Source: Treponema sp.
GTDB lineage: Bacteria; Spirochaetota; Spirochaetia; Treponematales; Treponemataceae
NCBI GenBank assembly: GCA_012519415.1
Contig: JAAYQG010000151.1
Span: 1-37,343 of the forward strand
Length of the DNA: 37,343 nucleotides
Reading direction: 5' to 3'
In this document: piece by piece, positions 7,942 to 15,773 of the stretch
How positions within the stretch are numbered: the stretch's first letter is position 1
Layout of the letters: each line of letters opens with the position of its first letter
Made by a program: the position numbers and the translations under genes
The notes under the pieces: generated by a model
Databases searched by the model: none
What the model was told of the DNA's origin: nothing
What the model saw: only the letters and a program-made list of their open reading frames with translations

Positions 7942-9404
7942 TAAACCCCAATCTCCTTTCTAATTTTTGAAATTTTTTTGATAATTGTAAAAACAACAAG
8001 CAAAAATAATGTAGCAAAAACAAAATATCCAGCATTTTTTTCAACAACCTCTTTTCGATAATACATAAATGCTTTAGAATAACCTTTTTTGTCGCGCTTT
8101 AGTTTAAAGTGAGTCATTGCATCTTTATATCGCTCTTGTCTAATATAAGCTTTGCCAAGACCAATATATGCCAAATCATAATTTCCGTTTAATTCAAGCA
8201 CCTTACTCCATGTTTCTGCAGCTTGCTCATAATCGCCGCAAGCATATTGTTCAGTTGCATCATAGATAAGATGACCAAAATCTGTCGGCGTATAAACTGT
8301 AAGTGCACAGCTTTGAGAATCCAGAATTAACAAATCGCGTCCACAATGTTCAATAGCAGTCGGATTTCTAAAATAGCCTTCGAGGTTTCCCTTGCCGGCA
8401 AAAGCAAACAGCAAATACCCTTGATTGTTATAACCGAAAATTCTGCCTCGCATTTCATCAATTGCAATATAAACTTCATTATCCAACACCGTTAAATCAG
8501 CAAATTTAGACGGCCCTCTTATACCGGCTGCATTTCCCCACTGAAGATCTCCAATAGGGGGAACAACTCCGTTTTTTACAAGAATATCTTTTCCAAGCGC
8601 ATTCAACCGACGGATTGGTTTTGCTCTATCAGATTTTAAGTCCCATTCTTGAAAAGTTTTAACAGTTGCAAAAACGAAACCTTCATTATCAAGATACGCA
8701 TTTGAATATTCAGTCGGAACAAATGATTCCATTTGCGAGCGTTGCTTTCTTGTAGAAAACAGCTTCCATACATAATCTGTCCAATTGAAAACTACATCGC
8801 TTGCGCCATAAAAACCTGTAAAAGTTCCATTATAATCATATTTAATAAAACCGTTATTTACATTTTTCGCAAGCACATAAGGTCGCCCTTTTTCGTCGAC
8901 AACTACTTTTTCCGGCAAAAATGCTTTCCCGCGCTCATAAGTAGGATGATCAGGTTCTGTAAAGGTGCGAATAAAGTTAAGATCTTTATCCAGCTTTAAC
9001 ACACGTCCATTGTTAGTGTCTGCAATAAAAAATGAACCGTCTTTATTTACAAAAACATCACTAGGATTAGAAAATGTAGTTGTTATTTCTGCATCCGATG
9101 CATAAAAATGATTTATTTCGCGAACAAACGATAAAGTTTTATTCTCATTGTAAATAAGCTCAATAATTCGATTGTTGCCGGAATCTACAATAAATACTCT
9201 ATTTCCGGTGCAGAATAATCCTGTAGGATTTTTTAGCATATCATCAAGCCCCAAATTGTTTCCGTACAAAACGCTTGAAACTCGATATGTATCTGGAGAA
9301 CGTTCGATTTCACCCCAATAATCATATATGTAATTATCATTTTTTGCGAATATAGTTATAATGCACAAAAAGAACAAAATACAAAAGAATATATATTTTT
9401 TCAT
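7941..9404 (-). CDS. Secreted NHL-repeat beta-propeller protein with TPR and C-terminal membrane anchor
   Basis: 487 residues. ATG 9404 follows AAAGGAA. A signal peptide (KKYIFFCILFFLCIITIFA) is followed by an NHL-type propeller at about 45-360, with repeats such as 'NPTGLFCTGNRVFIVDSGNN', 'NPSDVFVNKDGSFFIADTNN' and 'NPTAIEHCGRDLLILDSQS'. A TPR-like pair lies at about 385-440 ('GDYEQAAETWSKVLELNGNY', 'AYIRQERYKDAMTHFKLKR'). A C-terminal TM segment (about 459-476) with a basic tail follows. The predicted topology places the propeller and TPRs outside the cytoplasmic membrane, tethered at the C-terminus. NHL propellers usually bind proteins or polymers; here a scaffold for the transport proteins is inferred. 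Tightly coupled to its neighbours (2-bp gap upstream, 1-bp overlap downstream). Confidence 0.82.
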   Translation of the reverse strand: MKKYIFFCILFFLCIITIFAKNDNYIYDYWGEIERSPDTYRVSSVLYGNNLGLDDMLKNPTGLFCTGNRVFIVDSGNNRIIELIYNENKTLSFVREINHFYASDAEITTTFSNPSDVFVNKDGSFFIADTNNGRVLKLDKDLNFIRTFTEPDHPTYERGKAFLPEKVVVDEKGRPYVLAKNVNNGFIKYDYNGTFTGFYGASDVVFNWTDYVWKLFSTRKQRSQMESFVPTEYSNAYLDNEGFVFATVKTFQEWDLKSDRAKPIRRLNALGKDILVKNGVVPPIGDLQWGNAAGIRGPSKFADLTVLDNEVYIAIDEMRGRIFGYNNQGYLLFAFAGKGNLEGYFRNPTAIEHCGRDLLILDSQSCALTVYTPTDFGHLIYDATEQYACGDYEQAAETWSKVLELNGNYDLAYIGLGKAYIRQERYKDAMTHFKLKRDKKGYSKAFMYYRKEVVEKNAGYFVFATLFLLVVFTIIKKISKIRKEIGV

Positions 9405-9406
9405 AG

Positions 9407-10309
9407 TTATTCCTTTAAGCCCGATGTTGCCATTGTTTCAAGAATCTGGCTCTGTGAAAATACAAAAAAGAGAACAGGCACAATTATCATTACAACACCA
9501 ACTGCTGCCATTGGACCTGCTCTTACAACACCACCAAGCTGGAGTTGCTGCAAAGCATAAGCGAGCATTTTTTTGCTTTCTGTATAAATAACATTTGAAG
9601 CATTGTTATTCCACAATCCTTGAATTGAAAAAATTGAAATTGTAAGCCATGCAGGGCGAACATTCGGCATAACAAGTCCCATAAAAATTTTCCATTCACT
9701 TGCACCGTCAATCTTTGCAGCTTCAATAATTGCCATAGGGAATCCTTCCATATACTGCTTCATTAAGAACAACCCCATAGGAGAAGCAAACGCCGGAAGA
9801 ATTAAAGCCCAATAAGTATCTACAATACGAAGTTTGCTCATAACCAAAAAGTTTGGAATAGATGTTACATAACCTACAAACATAAGTGCCACAACAACCA
9901 GCTTAAAAAAAGCATCCCCTAGAGGAAATTTATATTTTGCAAGAACATAAGCAGCCATTGATGCAACAATAACATGACCGAAAGTGCCGACAACAGTTAT
10001 AAAAACAGTATTGAACACATACCGAGAAAACGGAACCCATGACAACTGACTCATAATAACAAACAAATCTGAATAATTGTCAGTTGTCGGATTTCTAGGA
10101 AATATAGTCGGCGGAAACCTAAACAATTCGTCCAAAGGCTTAAACGACTGACAAATCGAAAAAACCAGTGGAAAAACCATTAATAATGAAAACAAAAACA
10201 CAACGAAATATACACCTATATCTCCGCCAATTGAACGGTTTGGTTTTCGTCGCTTTATTTTATAGTGATGCACAACCGGAGTTGACTTAGCTGCACGACT
10301 TTTTTTCAT
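9407..10309 (-). CDS. Carbohydrate ABC transporter permease, MalG type (system 2)
   Basis: 300 residues using ATG 10309 (MKKSRAAKST...), which has a strong GAAGGAG site 7 bases upstream. The longer ORF start at 10333 lies inside the preceding gene and lacks this site. A basic 35-residue cytoplasmic tail precedes the first TM ('GVYFVVFLFSLLMVFPLVFS'). About six TM segments are present, and the EAA loop is 'IEAAKIDGASEWKIFMGLVMPN'. It pairs with the MalF-type gene upstream (13-bp gap) and probably serves SBP2. Confidence 0.92.
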   Translation of the reverse strand: MKKSRAAKSTPVVHHYKIKRRKPNRSIGGDIGVYFVVFLFSLLMVFPLVFSICQSFKPLDELFRFPPTIFPRNPTTDNYSDLFVIMSQLSWVPFSRYVFNTVFITVVGTFGHVIVASMAAYVLAKYKFPLGDAFFKLVVVALMFVGYVTSIPNFLVMSKLRIVDTYWALILPAFASPMGLFLMKQYMEGFPMAIIEAAKIDGASEWKIFMGLVMPNVRPAWLTISIFSIQGLWNNNASNVIYTESKKMLAYALQQLQLGGVVRAGPMAAVGVVMIIVPVLFFVFSQSQILETMATSGLKE

Positions 10310-10322
10310 GTTAAAACTCCTT

Positions 10323-11261
10323 CTACTTACCAACTCTGTTCAATATAGCTTGGAAAAGATTTCTGGAAACAATCATAATCAAAACTAAAACAGTAGCAAT
10401 TGCAGATGCGTATCCCATTTCAAAGCGAACAAAACCATAGTCAAATAGGTGTGTAACAATAGTGCGCGCTGCATAATCCGTACTTGGAAAACCTGCTAGG
10501 TTTCTTGGAACATCAGAAACGTTGAAAGTATTTGTAATAGTTATGACTGCACCAAAAAGAAGCATAGGTTTCATGCTTGGCAATGTAATAAACCATAATT
10601 CTTGCCAGCGATTCTGAATGCCGTCAATATATCCTGCTTCATACATAGACTTATCAATACTTTTAAGACCAGCAACAAATGCTAAGAAATTTGCACCTAA
10701 ACTCATCCACAAAATAATAGGAATAAGCAATTTCATTATATTGCTGGGATTTGCAAAAAATATAATAGGTTCAACAATAAAACCCCATTTTATAAGCCAG
10801 CCGTTTATCCAACCTTGTGCATCATCCTTAAAAATAGTTGTAAAAATCGTATACGCATTTGCAGCTATTGATGGTGCAAAACAAAAAAGCACTATAATAG
10901 ATCTAACCCATTTAGGTAATTCGTTTATAAGCCATGCAAAAATAAATGCCATTATGTAGCCAACTGGTCCTGCAATGATTGCTATAAGAAATGTATTTTT
11001 TACGGCAATCTGAAATACTTCATCTTGTAAAAACAGATTTATGTAATTTCTAAGTCCAATAAATACAGGTTTTTCCAAAATATTAAAATTTGTAAAACCA
11101 TAATATATTGAATTTACAATCGGCAAAACTGTAAATGTAAAAAATAAAATTGCAAACGGCAGCAAAAACAAATAACAAACTTTCATATTTTTGGCCTTAT
11201 GCCATGCGTTAGAAAGTTGAAGAAGTCGCTTTTCTTTATATTTCTTCCAGAAACTACTCAT
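10323..11261 (-). CDS. Carbohydrate ABC transporter permease, MalF type (system 2)
   Basis: 312 residues, six predicted TM segments. The start ATG 11261 is 2 bases after the SBP2 stop and its GGAGGA site lies in the last codons of SBP2, so the two are translationally linked. The EAA loop is 'MYEAGYIDGIQNRWQELWFITLP', with Gly in place of the second Ala, a tolerated variation. The N-terminus has a long basic stretch (KKYKEKRLLQLSNAWHKAK) before TM1. Confidence 0.92.
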   Translation of the reverse strand: MSSFWKKYKEKRLLQLSNAWHKAKNMKVCYLFLLPFAILFFTFTVLPIVNSIYYGFTNFNILEKPVFIGLRNYINLFLQDEVFQIAVKNTFLIAIIAGPVGYIMAFIFAWLINELPKWVRSIIVLFCFAPSIAANAYTIFTTIFKDDAQGWINGWLIKWGFIVEPIIFFANPSNIMKLLIPIILWMSLGANFLAFVAGLKSIDKSMYEAGYIDGIQNRWQELWFITLPSMKPMLLFGAVITITNTFNVSDVPRNLAGFPSTDYAARTIVTHLFDYGFVRFEMGYASAIATVLVLIMIVSRNLFQAILNRVGK

Positions 11262-11263
11262 AA

Positions 11264-14203
11264 TTATTCCTCCGTTGGAAGATTGAACTCTTGTCGTTTT
11301 CGAGTTAATTCTTCGTTAACCTTACGTGTATAATCAATAAGCACTTCGCGCGGATCATCTTTTTCGTTGATTACTTTGCGCATACCATTAACCATATGCC
11401 TACTAGTGTAATAACTGCCTGGAACTTCCGGAACGCCGCGTGATTCTTCCAATGATTTAAGCAAAACTTTTAATTGAGCAGAACTCCATGAAAGCTGTTT
11501 TAATGCTTGAAGATTTGCAGTAGTATAACGAGCAGAAAGCCCAAGCAAAGCTTCAAGCTCACGTCCAAAACGAACCTGAGCTTCAGTTGAAACCCACCAT
11601 TTCATAAATTCCCATGAATCTTGGCGACGAGCGGCTTCTTTTGCTAAAGCTTTTTCATTATCACCTTCTTTTGCCTTGTTAATCATCACAGTACAAACAC
11701 CAGAGGTAGTAGTTGAACGGTCAAGATACTCATTACCATCTTTATCAATTCGTATTGTTCCTGGAAGATAAGTAAAATCCCAAAGACCACGAATTTCTGG
11801 AGCAGAAACTACAAGCGTGTTATAACTTTCATAATTTGCAACAGCCAAAGGCATTTCTCCGGAACGGAAACGACTTACAAAATCGTAATATGGTTCCAAA
11901 CCATAACTATTGAACAAACTTGTGTATGTTTTAAATGCAGAAACACCAGTTTCGCTATCAAGCAACGAACGAGTGCCTTTGTTATTATAAATTACACCGC
12001 CATTTTGGTAAAACATCGAATAAAACACAGATAAATCCGCTAATTGAATATTCGGATATGGAACACCAACATTCAATTTATTTCCCTGTAAAGTTGGCAA
12101 AAGTGTAATTAAGTCATTCCACGTATTTGGAATATCAACATCAAGTTGCTCTAAAATATCCTTTCGATAGAACAAAGTGTTAAATGTTACTCTTTCCGGC
12201 AATGCGTAAATTCCGCCATCATATTCATATGCTTCATAAGAACTGTATGGAAACTGTTTTAGAACATCTTTACAACCATCAAATTGCATTAAATCTACGT
12301 TTGCATGACGCAGTGCATAATCAACGGGCAAAGAAGCATAAGCAGAAATAACTACATCAGGACCGATACCGGCAACAACAGCAGGCAAAAGAGCATTAAC
12401 ATCAATAAGTTTAAGATTTACTTTTATGCCCGTTTCAGGTGAAAAACTATCATCTATCATGTTTTTCAAAATTATACTTTGATCACGTCCAGCAACAATC
12501 CAAACTTCAATCAAACGATCATCATTTTTATTATAAACATCACCCAGCATTGTAGAATCGACAACGAAAGATGTAAAAAATGAAACAATTTCATGTTTTA
12601 ATTTATTTGCGAACGTTGCCTTTGGTGCTTCAAGCACAACATTTTCACACACTGCATCAAGTTGAATAAAATCAATATCGAGCTTTGATTCCGTTAAACT
12701 TAAAAGTGAAGCTCCTAAAGATGTGATGTTGTCTTTAAAATTTTGAAAACTCTTTGTAATTTTATGCGGATTTTTGTAAAACTCTTCGAGCTGAATAGCA
12801 AGAGTCTGAGCCGGAGCAATTTTATCCGATTTTTGACCTGTGATTTTTACAAAATCGTCAACAATTTTATAAAGGCGTTTAGCCTCAAGGTTCATTGCTT
12901 CTAATTCATTCGGATAAGCTTTTTCAATATCATAATCACGGAAAGCATCAGGGTGAGTACCTGTCAATACAAGAATTGTTCGATAAATTGTATTTAATCT
13001 GAAAATCGAATCTTCCAAGCGATTAATAATAGGCCCAACAAGACCAAGCGTAACTTCCATACGCAAAGTATGTGTGCCTTTTTCAAAATAAAACTGATAA
13101 GGATTTTCTTCTTCATCAGAGAGAGTAACAAAATTCCAGTCTGTGCTGTACTTAAATTCAACAGCTTTTACGCCGTCAAATGGAATTTTGTTATCAATAT
13201 AAAAAGTGCGACATGCAATATAACCTCGCTGATAAAGCTGACGAGCTTGCACAGAAATTGTATACCAGCCGTTTTCCGGAACGGTAAATTCCCAGTCAAT
13301 CCATTGACCTGAATTTTTCCAAGAATTTCCGCCTGTGTAATTAAAAACAGAATTCTTTACACTGTAAGGTTCTGTAACAGGTGAAGAACGATCATAGCTT
13401 GCAAACAGCGATGGATCTGAACGGCGGAAAGAATCTTCACCTTGAATTTTAATTTGCATCGGAGATGAAGCAGGTACAGGCAAAGAAGGTTGTTTTGCAA
13501 TATATTCAGAATATGTATCAATTATTTCAACAGGGCAAAGCGAAAAGGCACGTATAGCCATAGGTTCGTTTGTTGCTTCAAACGAAATTGAATTTATTCC
13601 TTTTTTAAAATAGAAGCGATACGGCTCAACTTCATAACCTAAGTCGCTTTTGAAAAACGAAGTCTGCCAATCAAAAATTTCTGCTTGTATAGGGCGAATC
13701 TGGTTTCCCTGATTATCTTTTCGGATAACACCGCCATCATGCCATATTCGCTGAAATGTTAAAATATCAGCACCTATAAACGGAACGACTCCATTAATAT
13801 AAACAGTGCGTTCCATACTAACATTTCGAGAAGGCATTGCAATATATTCTATCGCAATGTTATAAAAACCTTCTTCTGGCACATCTACAAGCCATGTTAC
13901 AAAAGATTCATTTTCAGTTACAAGTACACGACTGCCATAGTAATTATCTTGTACGTACACACCTGTAGACGAACTTTCAAAAGAACAAACATCAACTTCA
14001 ATAAGAGTAGACGGTTCATTTTTACTTGGTTGCATTTGCAGATAGTCATTATAAGTGTTTACACGCCCAACAGTACTTTTTTGTGTAGATAAATCAACGC
14101 CTTCATATTTTTCAGAAAAATCTTTTTGCGGCATCAAAATTATCAACGCAAAAACCGCAATAATTGCACAAATAACAAGTGCAATATAAACAGCTTTTTT
14201 CAT
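11264..14203 (-). CDS. Giant membrane-anchored solute-binding protein with tandem carbohydrate-binding-like modules (SBP2)
   Basis: 979 residues from ATG 14203 (MKKAVYIALV...), chosen because AGGAAG sits 6 bases upstream; the ORF track's TTG at 14227 has no such site. An uncleaved-looking hydrophobic anchor (about 4-24) has no lipobox Cys. Two beta-rich modules follow (about 50-230 and 240-385), sharing an internal signature ('PYRFYFKKGINSISFEA' and 'PYQFYFEKGTHTLRMEV'), reminiscent of CBM6/35-like jelly rolls. A helical linker (about 390-540) leads to a family-1 solute-binding domain (about 555-975): 'GIGPDVVISAYA', 'YALPERVTFNTLFYRKDIL', 'SGEMPLAVANYESYN', 'WEFMKWWVSTEAQVRFG'. Ordinary MalE-type proteins are ~400 residues. 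First gene of the operon; it should feed the permeases at 9407-11261. Confidence 0.85.
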   Translation of the reverse strand: MKKAVYIALVICAIIAVFALIILMPQKDFSEKYEGVDLSTQKSTVGRVNTYNDYLQMQPSKNEPSTLIEVDVCSFESSSTGVYVQDNYYGSRVLVTENESFVTWLVDVPEEGFYNIAIEYIAMPSRNVSMERTVYINGVVPFIGADILTFQRIWHDGGVIRKDNQGNQIRPIQAEIFDWQTSFFKSDLGYEVEPYRFYFKKGINSISFEATNEPMAIRAFSLCPVEIIDTYSEYIAKQPSLPVPASSPMQIKIQGEDSFRRSDPSLFASYDRSSPVTEPYSVKNSVFNYTGGNSWKNSGQWIDWEFTVPENGWYTISVQARQLYQRGYIACRTFYIDNKIPFDGVKAVEFKYSTDWNFVTLSDEEENPYQFYFEKGTHTLRMEVTLGLVGPIINRLEDSIFRLNTIYRTILVLTGTHPDAFRDYDIEKAYPNELEAMNLEAKRLYKIVDDFVKITGQKSDKIAPAQTLAIQLEEFYKNPHKITKSFQNFKDNITSLGASLLSLTESKLDIDFIQLDAVCENVVLEAPKATFANKLKHEIVSFFTSFVVDSTMLGDVYNKNDDRLIEVWIVAGRDQSIILKNMIDDSFSPETGIKVNLKLIDVNALLPAVVAGIGPDVVISAYASLPVDYALRHANVDLMQFDGCKDVLKQFPYSSYEAYEYDGGIYALPERVTFNTLFYRKDILEQLDVDIPNTWNDLITLLPTLQGNKLNVGVPYPNIQLADLSVFYSMFYQNGGVIYNNKGTRSLLDSETGVSAFKTYTSLFNSYGLEPYYDFVSRFRSGEMPLAVANYESYNTLVVSAPEIRGLWDFTYLPGTIRIDKDGNEYLDRSTTTSGVCTVMINKAKEGDNEKALAKEAARRQDSWEFMKWWVSTEAQVRFGRELEALLGLSARYTTANLQALKQLSWSSAQLKVLLKSLEESRGVPEVPGSYYTSRHMVNGMRKVINEKDDPREVLIDYTRKVNEELTRKRQEFNLPTEE

Positions 14204-14349
14204 AATACTTCCTAAAAATTCGCACAATTTTTTTGCGAAAATCCTTAAAGAGATTTAATGACAAAACATCAAATATAATCTCTCAATTTATATTTTATAT
14301 TCTTTATTTTTATATTAATAAACTTTCTTAAAAATAGCATAATTCACTG

Positions 14350-14369
14350 AGTATAGGAAAATGTTTTCA
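14350..14369 (-). promoter_or_regulatory. Candidate -10 box and LacI-like operator for the ABC operon
   Basis: On the - strand a TATACT -10-like box (14350-14355) is directly preceded by TGAAAACATTTTCC (14356-14369), a near-palindrome with GAAAA/TTTTC half-sites 2 bp apart, similar in form to LacI-family operators. This would leave a ~147-nt leader before SBP2. No good -35 is present. No regulator gene is in the window. Confidence 0.3.
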
Positions 14370-14562
14370 TAAAAACAGACCCTTGAGAACCTTACAATCC
14401 AAATTTATAAGTTTTAGTTTTATTATTCATGGTAATTTTTTATTTACATGTGGAAAATACTAAAATACTCCGCAATTCTGTATTAAAACCAAAAACATAC
14501 CAGATTCAAACAGAACCGGTTTCTTTGTAATTCATTGTAGACTGCTTTATTTTAGCTGTCAA

Positions 14563-14588
14563 GAAAATTTATACCTCAATTTGTTACC
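14563..14588 (+). repeat. Left copy of a direct repeat flanking hicAB
   Basis: GAAAATTTATACCTCAATTT recurs at 15369-15388 with one mismatch in 20 bases. The two copies bracket the hicAB pair, about 800 bp apart. The left copy continues into a second CTCAATTTGTACC unit. Confidence 0.4.
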
Positions 14589-14724
14589 CTCAATTTGTAC
14601 CTTTTTTTCCCGCGCGGAACGTCTGTCTAACATTTGATTAATCTGAAACGCATACATTGTCAAGTTGAAGCAGTTGTTGAAAATCTTTTACAAATCAAAG
14701 ATAACAGTTTTAAGACCACATAAA

Positions 14725-15057
14725 TTAATTAACCGTTGCCAGTTTATCTTTTATAGCTTTTTCTACAAAATTGTTTATTGATACATTCATTTTCTTTGCA
14801 GTTATAGCAATTTCACGATGAAGCTCTGGAGAAAGTCTTAAATTAAATTTTCCAGAATATGGCTTTTCTGGTTCTATACCTTCTTCTTTGCACCAACTTA
14901 TATAATCTTCGATTGATTCCGAAAAAGCTCTTTCAATTTCTTCTACTGTTGTTCCTTGAAATGTAATCACATCTCGGGTATTTACAACATCCCCATGAAA
15001 CAGTTTTGCTTCTGAATCATATTCTACTATTCTTATATATCCTTTATATTCCATCAT
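14725..15057 (-). CDS. hicB: HicB-family antitoxin
   Basis: 110 residues using ATG 15057 (MMEYKGYIR...), which has AGGGG 6 bases upstream; the ORF track start at 15072 does not. The N-terminal half is the partially degraded RNase-H-like HicB fold ('MEYKGYIRIVEYDSEAKLFHGDVVNTRDVITFQG', 'VEEIERAFSESIEDYISWCKE'). The C-terminal half is a ribbon-helix-helix DNA-binding segment ('FNLRLSPELHREIAITAKKMNVSINNFVEKAI'). It neutralises HicA by direct binding and represses the shared promoter, probably through the inverted repeat at 15314-15336. Its start overlaps the hicA stop by 14 bases, typical for a toxin-first hicAB pair. Confidence 0.9.
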   Translation of the reverse strand: MMEYKGYIRIVEYDSEAKLFHGDVVNTRDVITFQGTTVEEIERAFSESIEDYISWCKEEGIEPEKPYSGKFNLRLSPELHREIAITAKKMNVSINNFVEKAIKDKLATVN

Positions 15058-15307
15058 ATTTAACCCCTGCATTATCCAGAAAACGTTTTACAGAATTTAC
15101 AGCACCTTTATTTGTAACTTTTTCAAGATGTGGTCTATGAAAAACAGCACGAACATCATTCAATTTAATTCGAACACGTGAACCAGCACCTTCGGATATC
15201 TCAGCTCCTAATGCTACAAATAAATTCTCAATATCTGCCCATAAAATGTTATTTGGTATTGGACGTTTGTAAATATTTTCAATTGTTTTCTTATTCTTAG
15301 TATTCAC
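15044..15307 (-). CDS. hicA: HicA-family mRNA interferase toxin
   Basis: 87 residues. HicA toxins are small dsRBD-fold RNases that cut mRNA in the absence of HicB. The family layout is visible: 'ADIENLFVALGAEISEGAGSRVRI' followed by 'VRAVFHRPH' (probable active-site His region) and 'VKRFLDNAGVKYDGI'. The best start is GTG 15307; there is no in-frame ATG and no Shine-Dalgarno. A -35/-10 pair ends exactly 6 bases before this GTG, so the mRNA is probably leaderless. Low toxin translation from such a start would fit a toxin-antitoxin pair. Confidence 0.88.
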   Translation of the reverse strand: MNTKNKKTIENIYKRPIPNNILWADIENLFVALGAEISEGAGSRVRIKLNDVRAVFHRPHLEKVTNKGAVNSVKRFLDNAGVKYDGI

Positions 15308-15313
15308 TATATA

Positions 15314-15342
15314 ATAGTACCACTATTTAGTACTATCGACAA
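15314..15342 (-). promoter_or_regulatory. hicAB promoter with embedded operator
   Basis: On the - strand: TTGTCG (15337-15342), 17-bp spacer, TACTAT (15314-15319), then 6 nt to the GTG. An inverted repeat ATAGTAC (15314-15320) / GTACTAT (15330-15336) with a 9-bp gap fills the spacer and -10 box, where a ribbon-helix-helix HicB would block RNA polymerase. Confidence 0.6.
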
Positions 15343-15368
15343 ATACTTTTTAAATTGATTAGTCTTTT

Positions 15369-15393
15369 GAAAATTTATACTTCAATTTATACC
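15369..15393 (+). repeat. Right copy of the direct repeat flanking hicAB
   Basis: GAAAATTTATACTTCAATTT, 19 of 20 bases identical to 14563-14582 in the same orientation, 62 bp upstream of hicA. Confidence 0.4.
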
Positions 15394-15490
15394 TTCGTTA
15401 AAAATATTTACATTGTATTAATAAAAATATGTTGTCTTAAAAAAAGGAAAAATCGCCTACTGTTTTTTAGAAATTATTTTTTCGAACATA

Positions 15491-15519
15491 TTGACACTTT
15501 TTTTAAAAATCTGTATATT
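15491..15519 (+). promoter_or_regulatory. tRNA-Val promoter
   Basis: Perfect -35 TTGACA (15491-15496), 17-bp spacer, TATATT -10 (15514-15519), ending 13 bases before the tRNA. This is the closest match to the sigma-70 consensus in the window. Confidence 0.85.
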
Positions 15520-15532
15520 AAACAAACATTAC

Positions 15533-15605
15533 GGGCGATTAGCTCAGCTGGGAGAGCACCTGGTTTACACCCAGGTTGTCGGGGGTTCGATCCCCTCATC
15601 GCCCA
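15533..15605 (+). tRNA. tRNA-Val (anticodon UAC)
   Basis: Complete cloverleaf: acceptor GGGCGAT/ATCGCCC, D arm GCTCAGCTGGGAGAGC, anticodon stem CCTGG/CCAGG with loop TTTACAC giving anticodon TAC, 5-nt variable loop, and T arm GGGGG-TTCGATC-CCCTC (one G-T pair). Discriminator A at 15605; the CCA end is not encoded and must be added by the nucleotidyltransferase. Reads GUA and probably other GUN Val codons. Confidence 0.97.
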
Positions 15606-15637
15606 AAAGACCATCTCAAAGCAGATGGTCTTTTTTT
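15606..15637 (+). terminator. tRNA-Val terminator
   Basis: AAAGACCATCT / AGATGGTCTTT 11-bp stem with a 6-nt loop (CAAAGC), followed by a T-run. It begins at the base after the tRNA discriminator. Confidence 0.9.
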
Positions 15638-15773
15638 GTTTTTTACGAAAAAGAGGGACGCATTTTAGTTATGCTACAAAATCTAAGATTAATCCACGAG
15701 GTCGTAGTTTTGCGAGCAAACTTGAAACTTTTGTGCTAAACGACCAATTAGGCATTTCGGGATTTTATGCAAG

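Larger units (their letters stand above)
14228..14724. other. Gene-free AT-rich region upstream of the nine-gene ABC operon
   Basis: About 500 bases without a plausible gene on either strand. It must hold the operon promoter (reading left) and the 3' end of the hicAB transcript. Seen: a candidate -10/operator at 14350-14369, an AACCGGTT palindrome around 14516, tandem copies of CTCAATTTGT at 14575-14602, and a GC-rich CCCGCGCGG patch at 14610-14618 that stands out from the AT-rich background. Confidence 0.5.

Noticed and set aside
14228-14724. Insertion sequence or transposase remnant beside hicAB
   Set aside because: No transposase-like ORF or terminal inverted repeats; only short direct repeats are visible.
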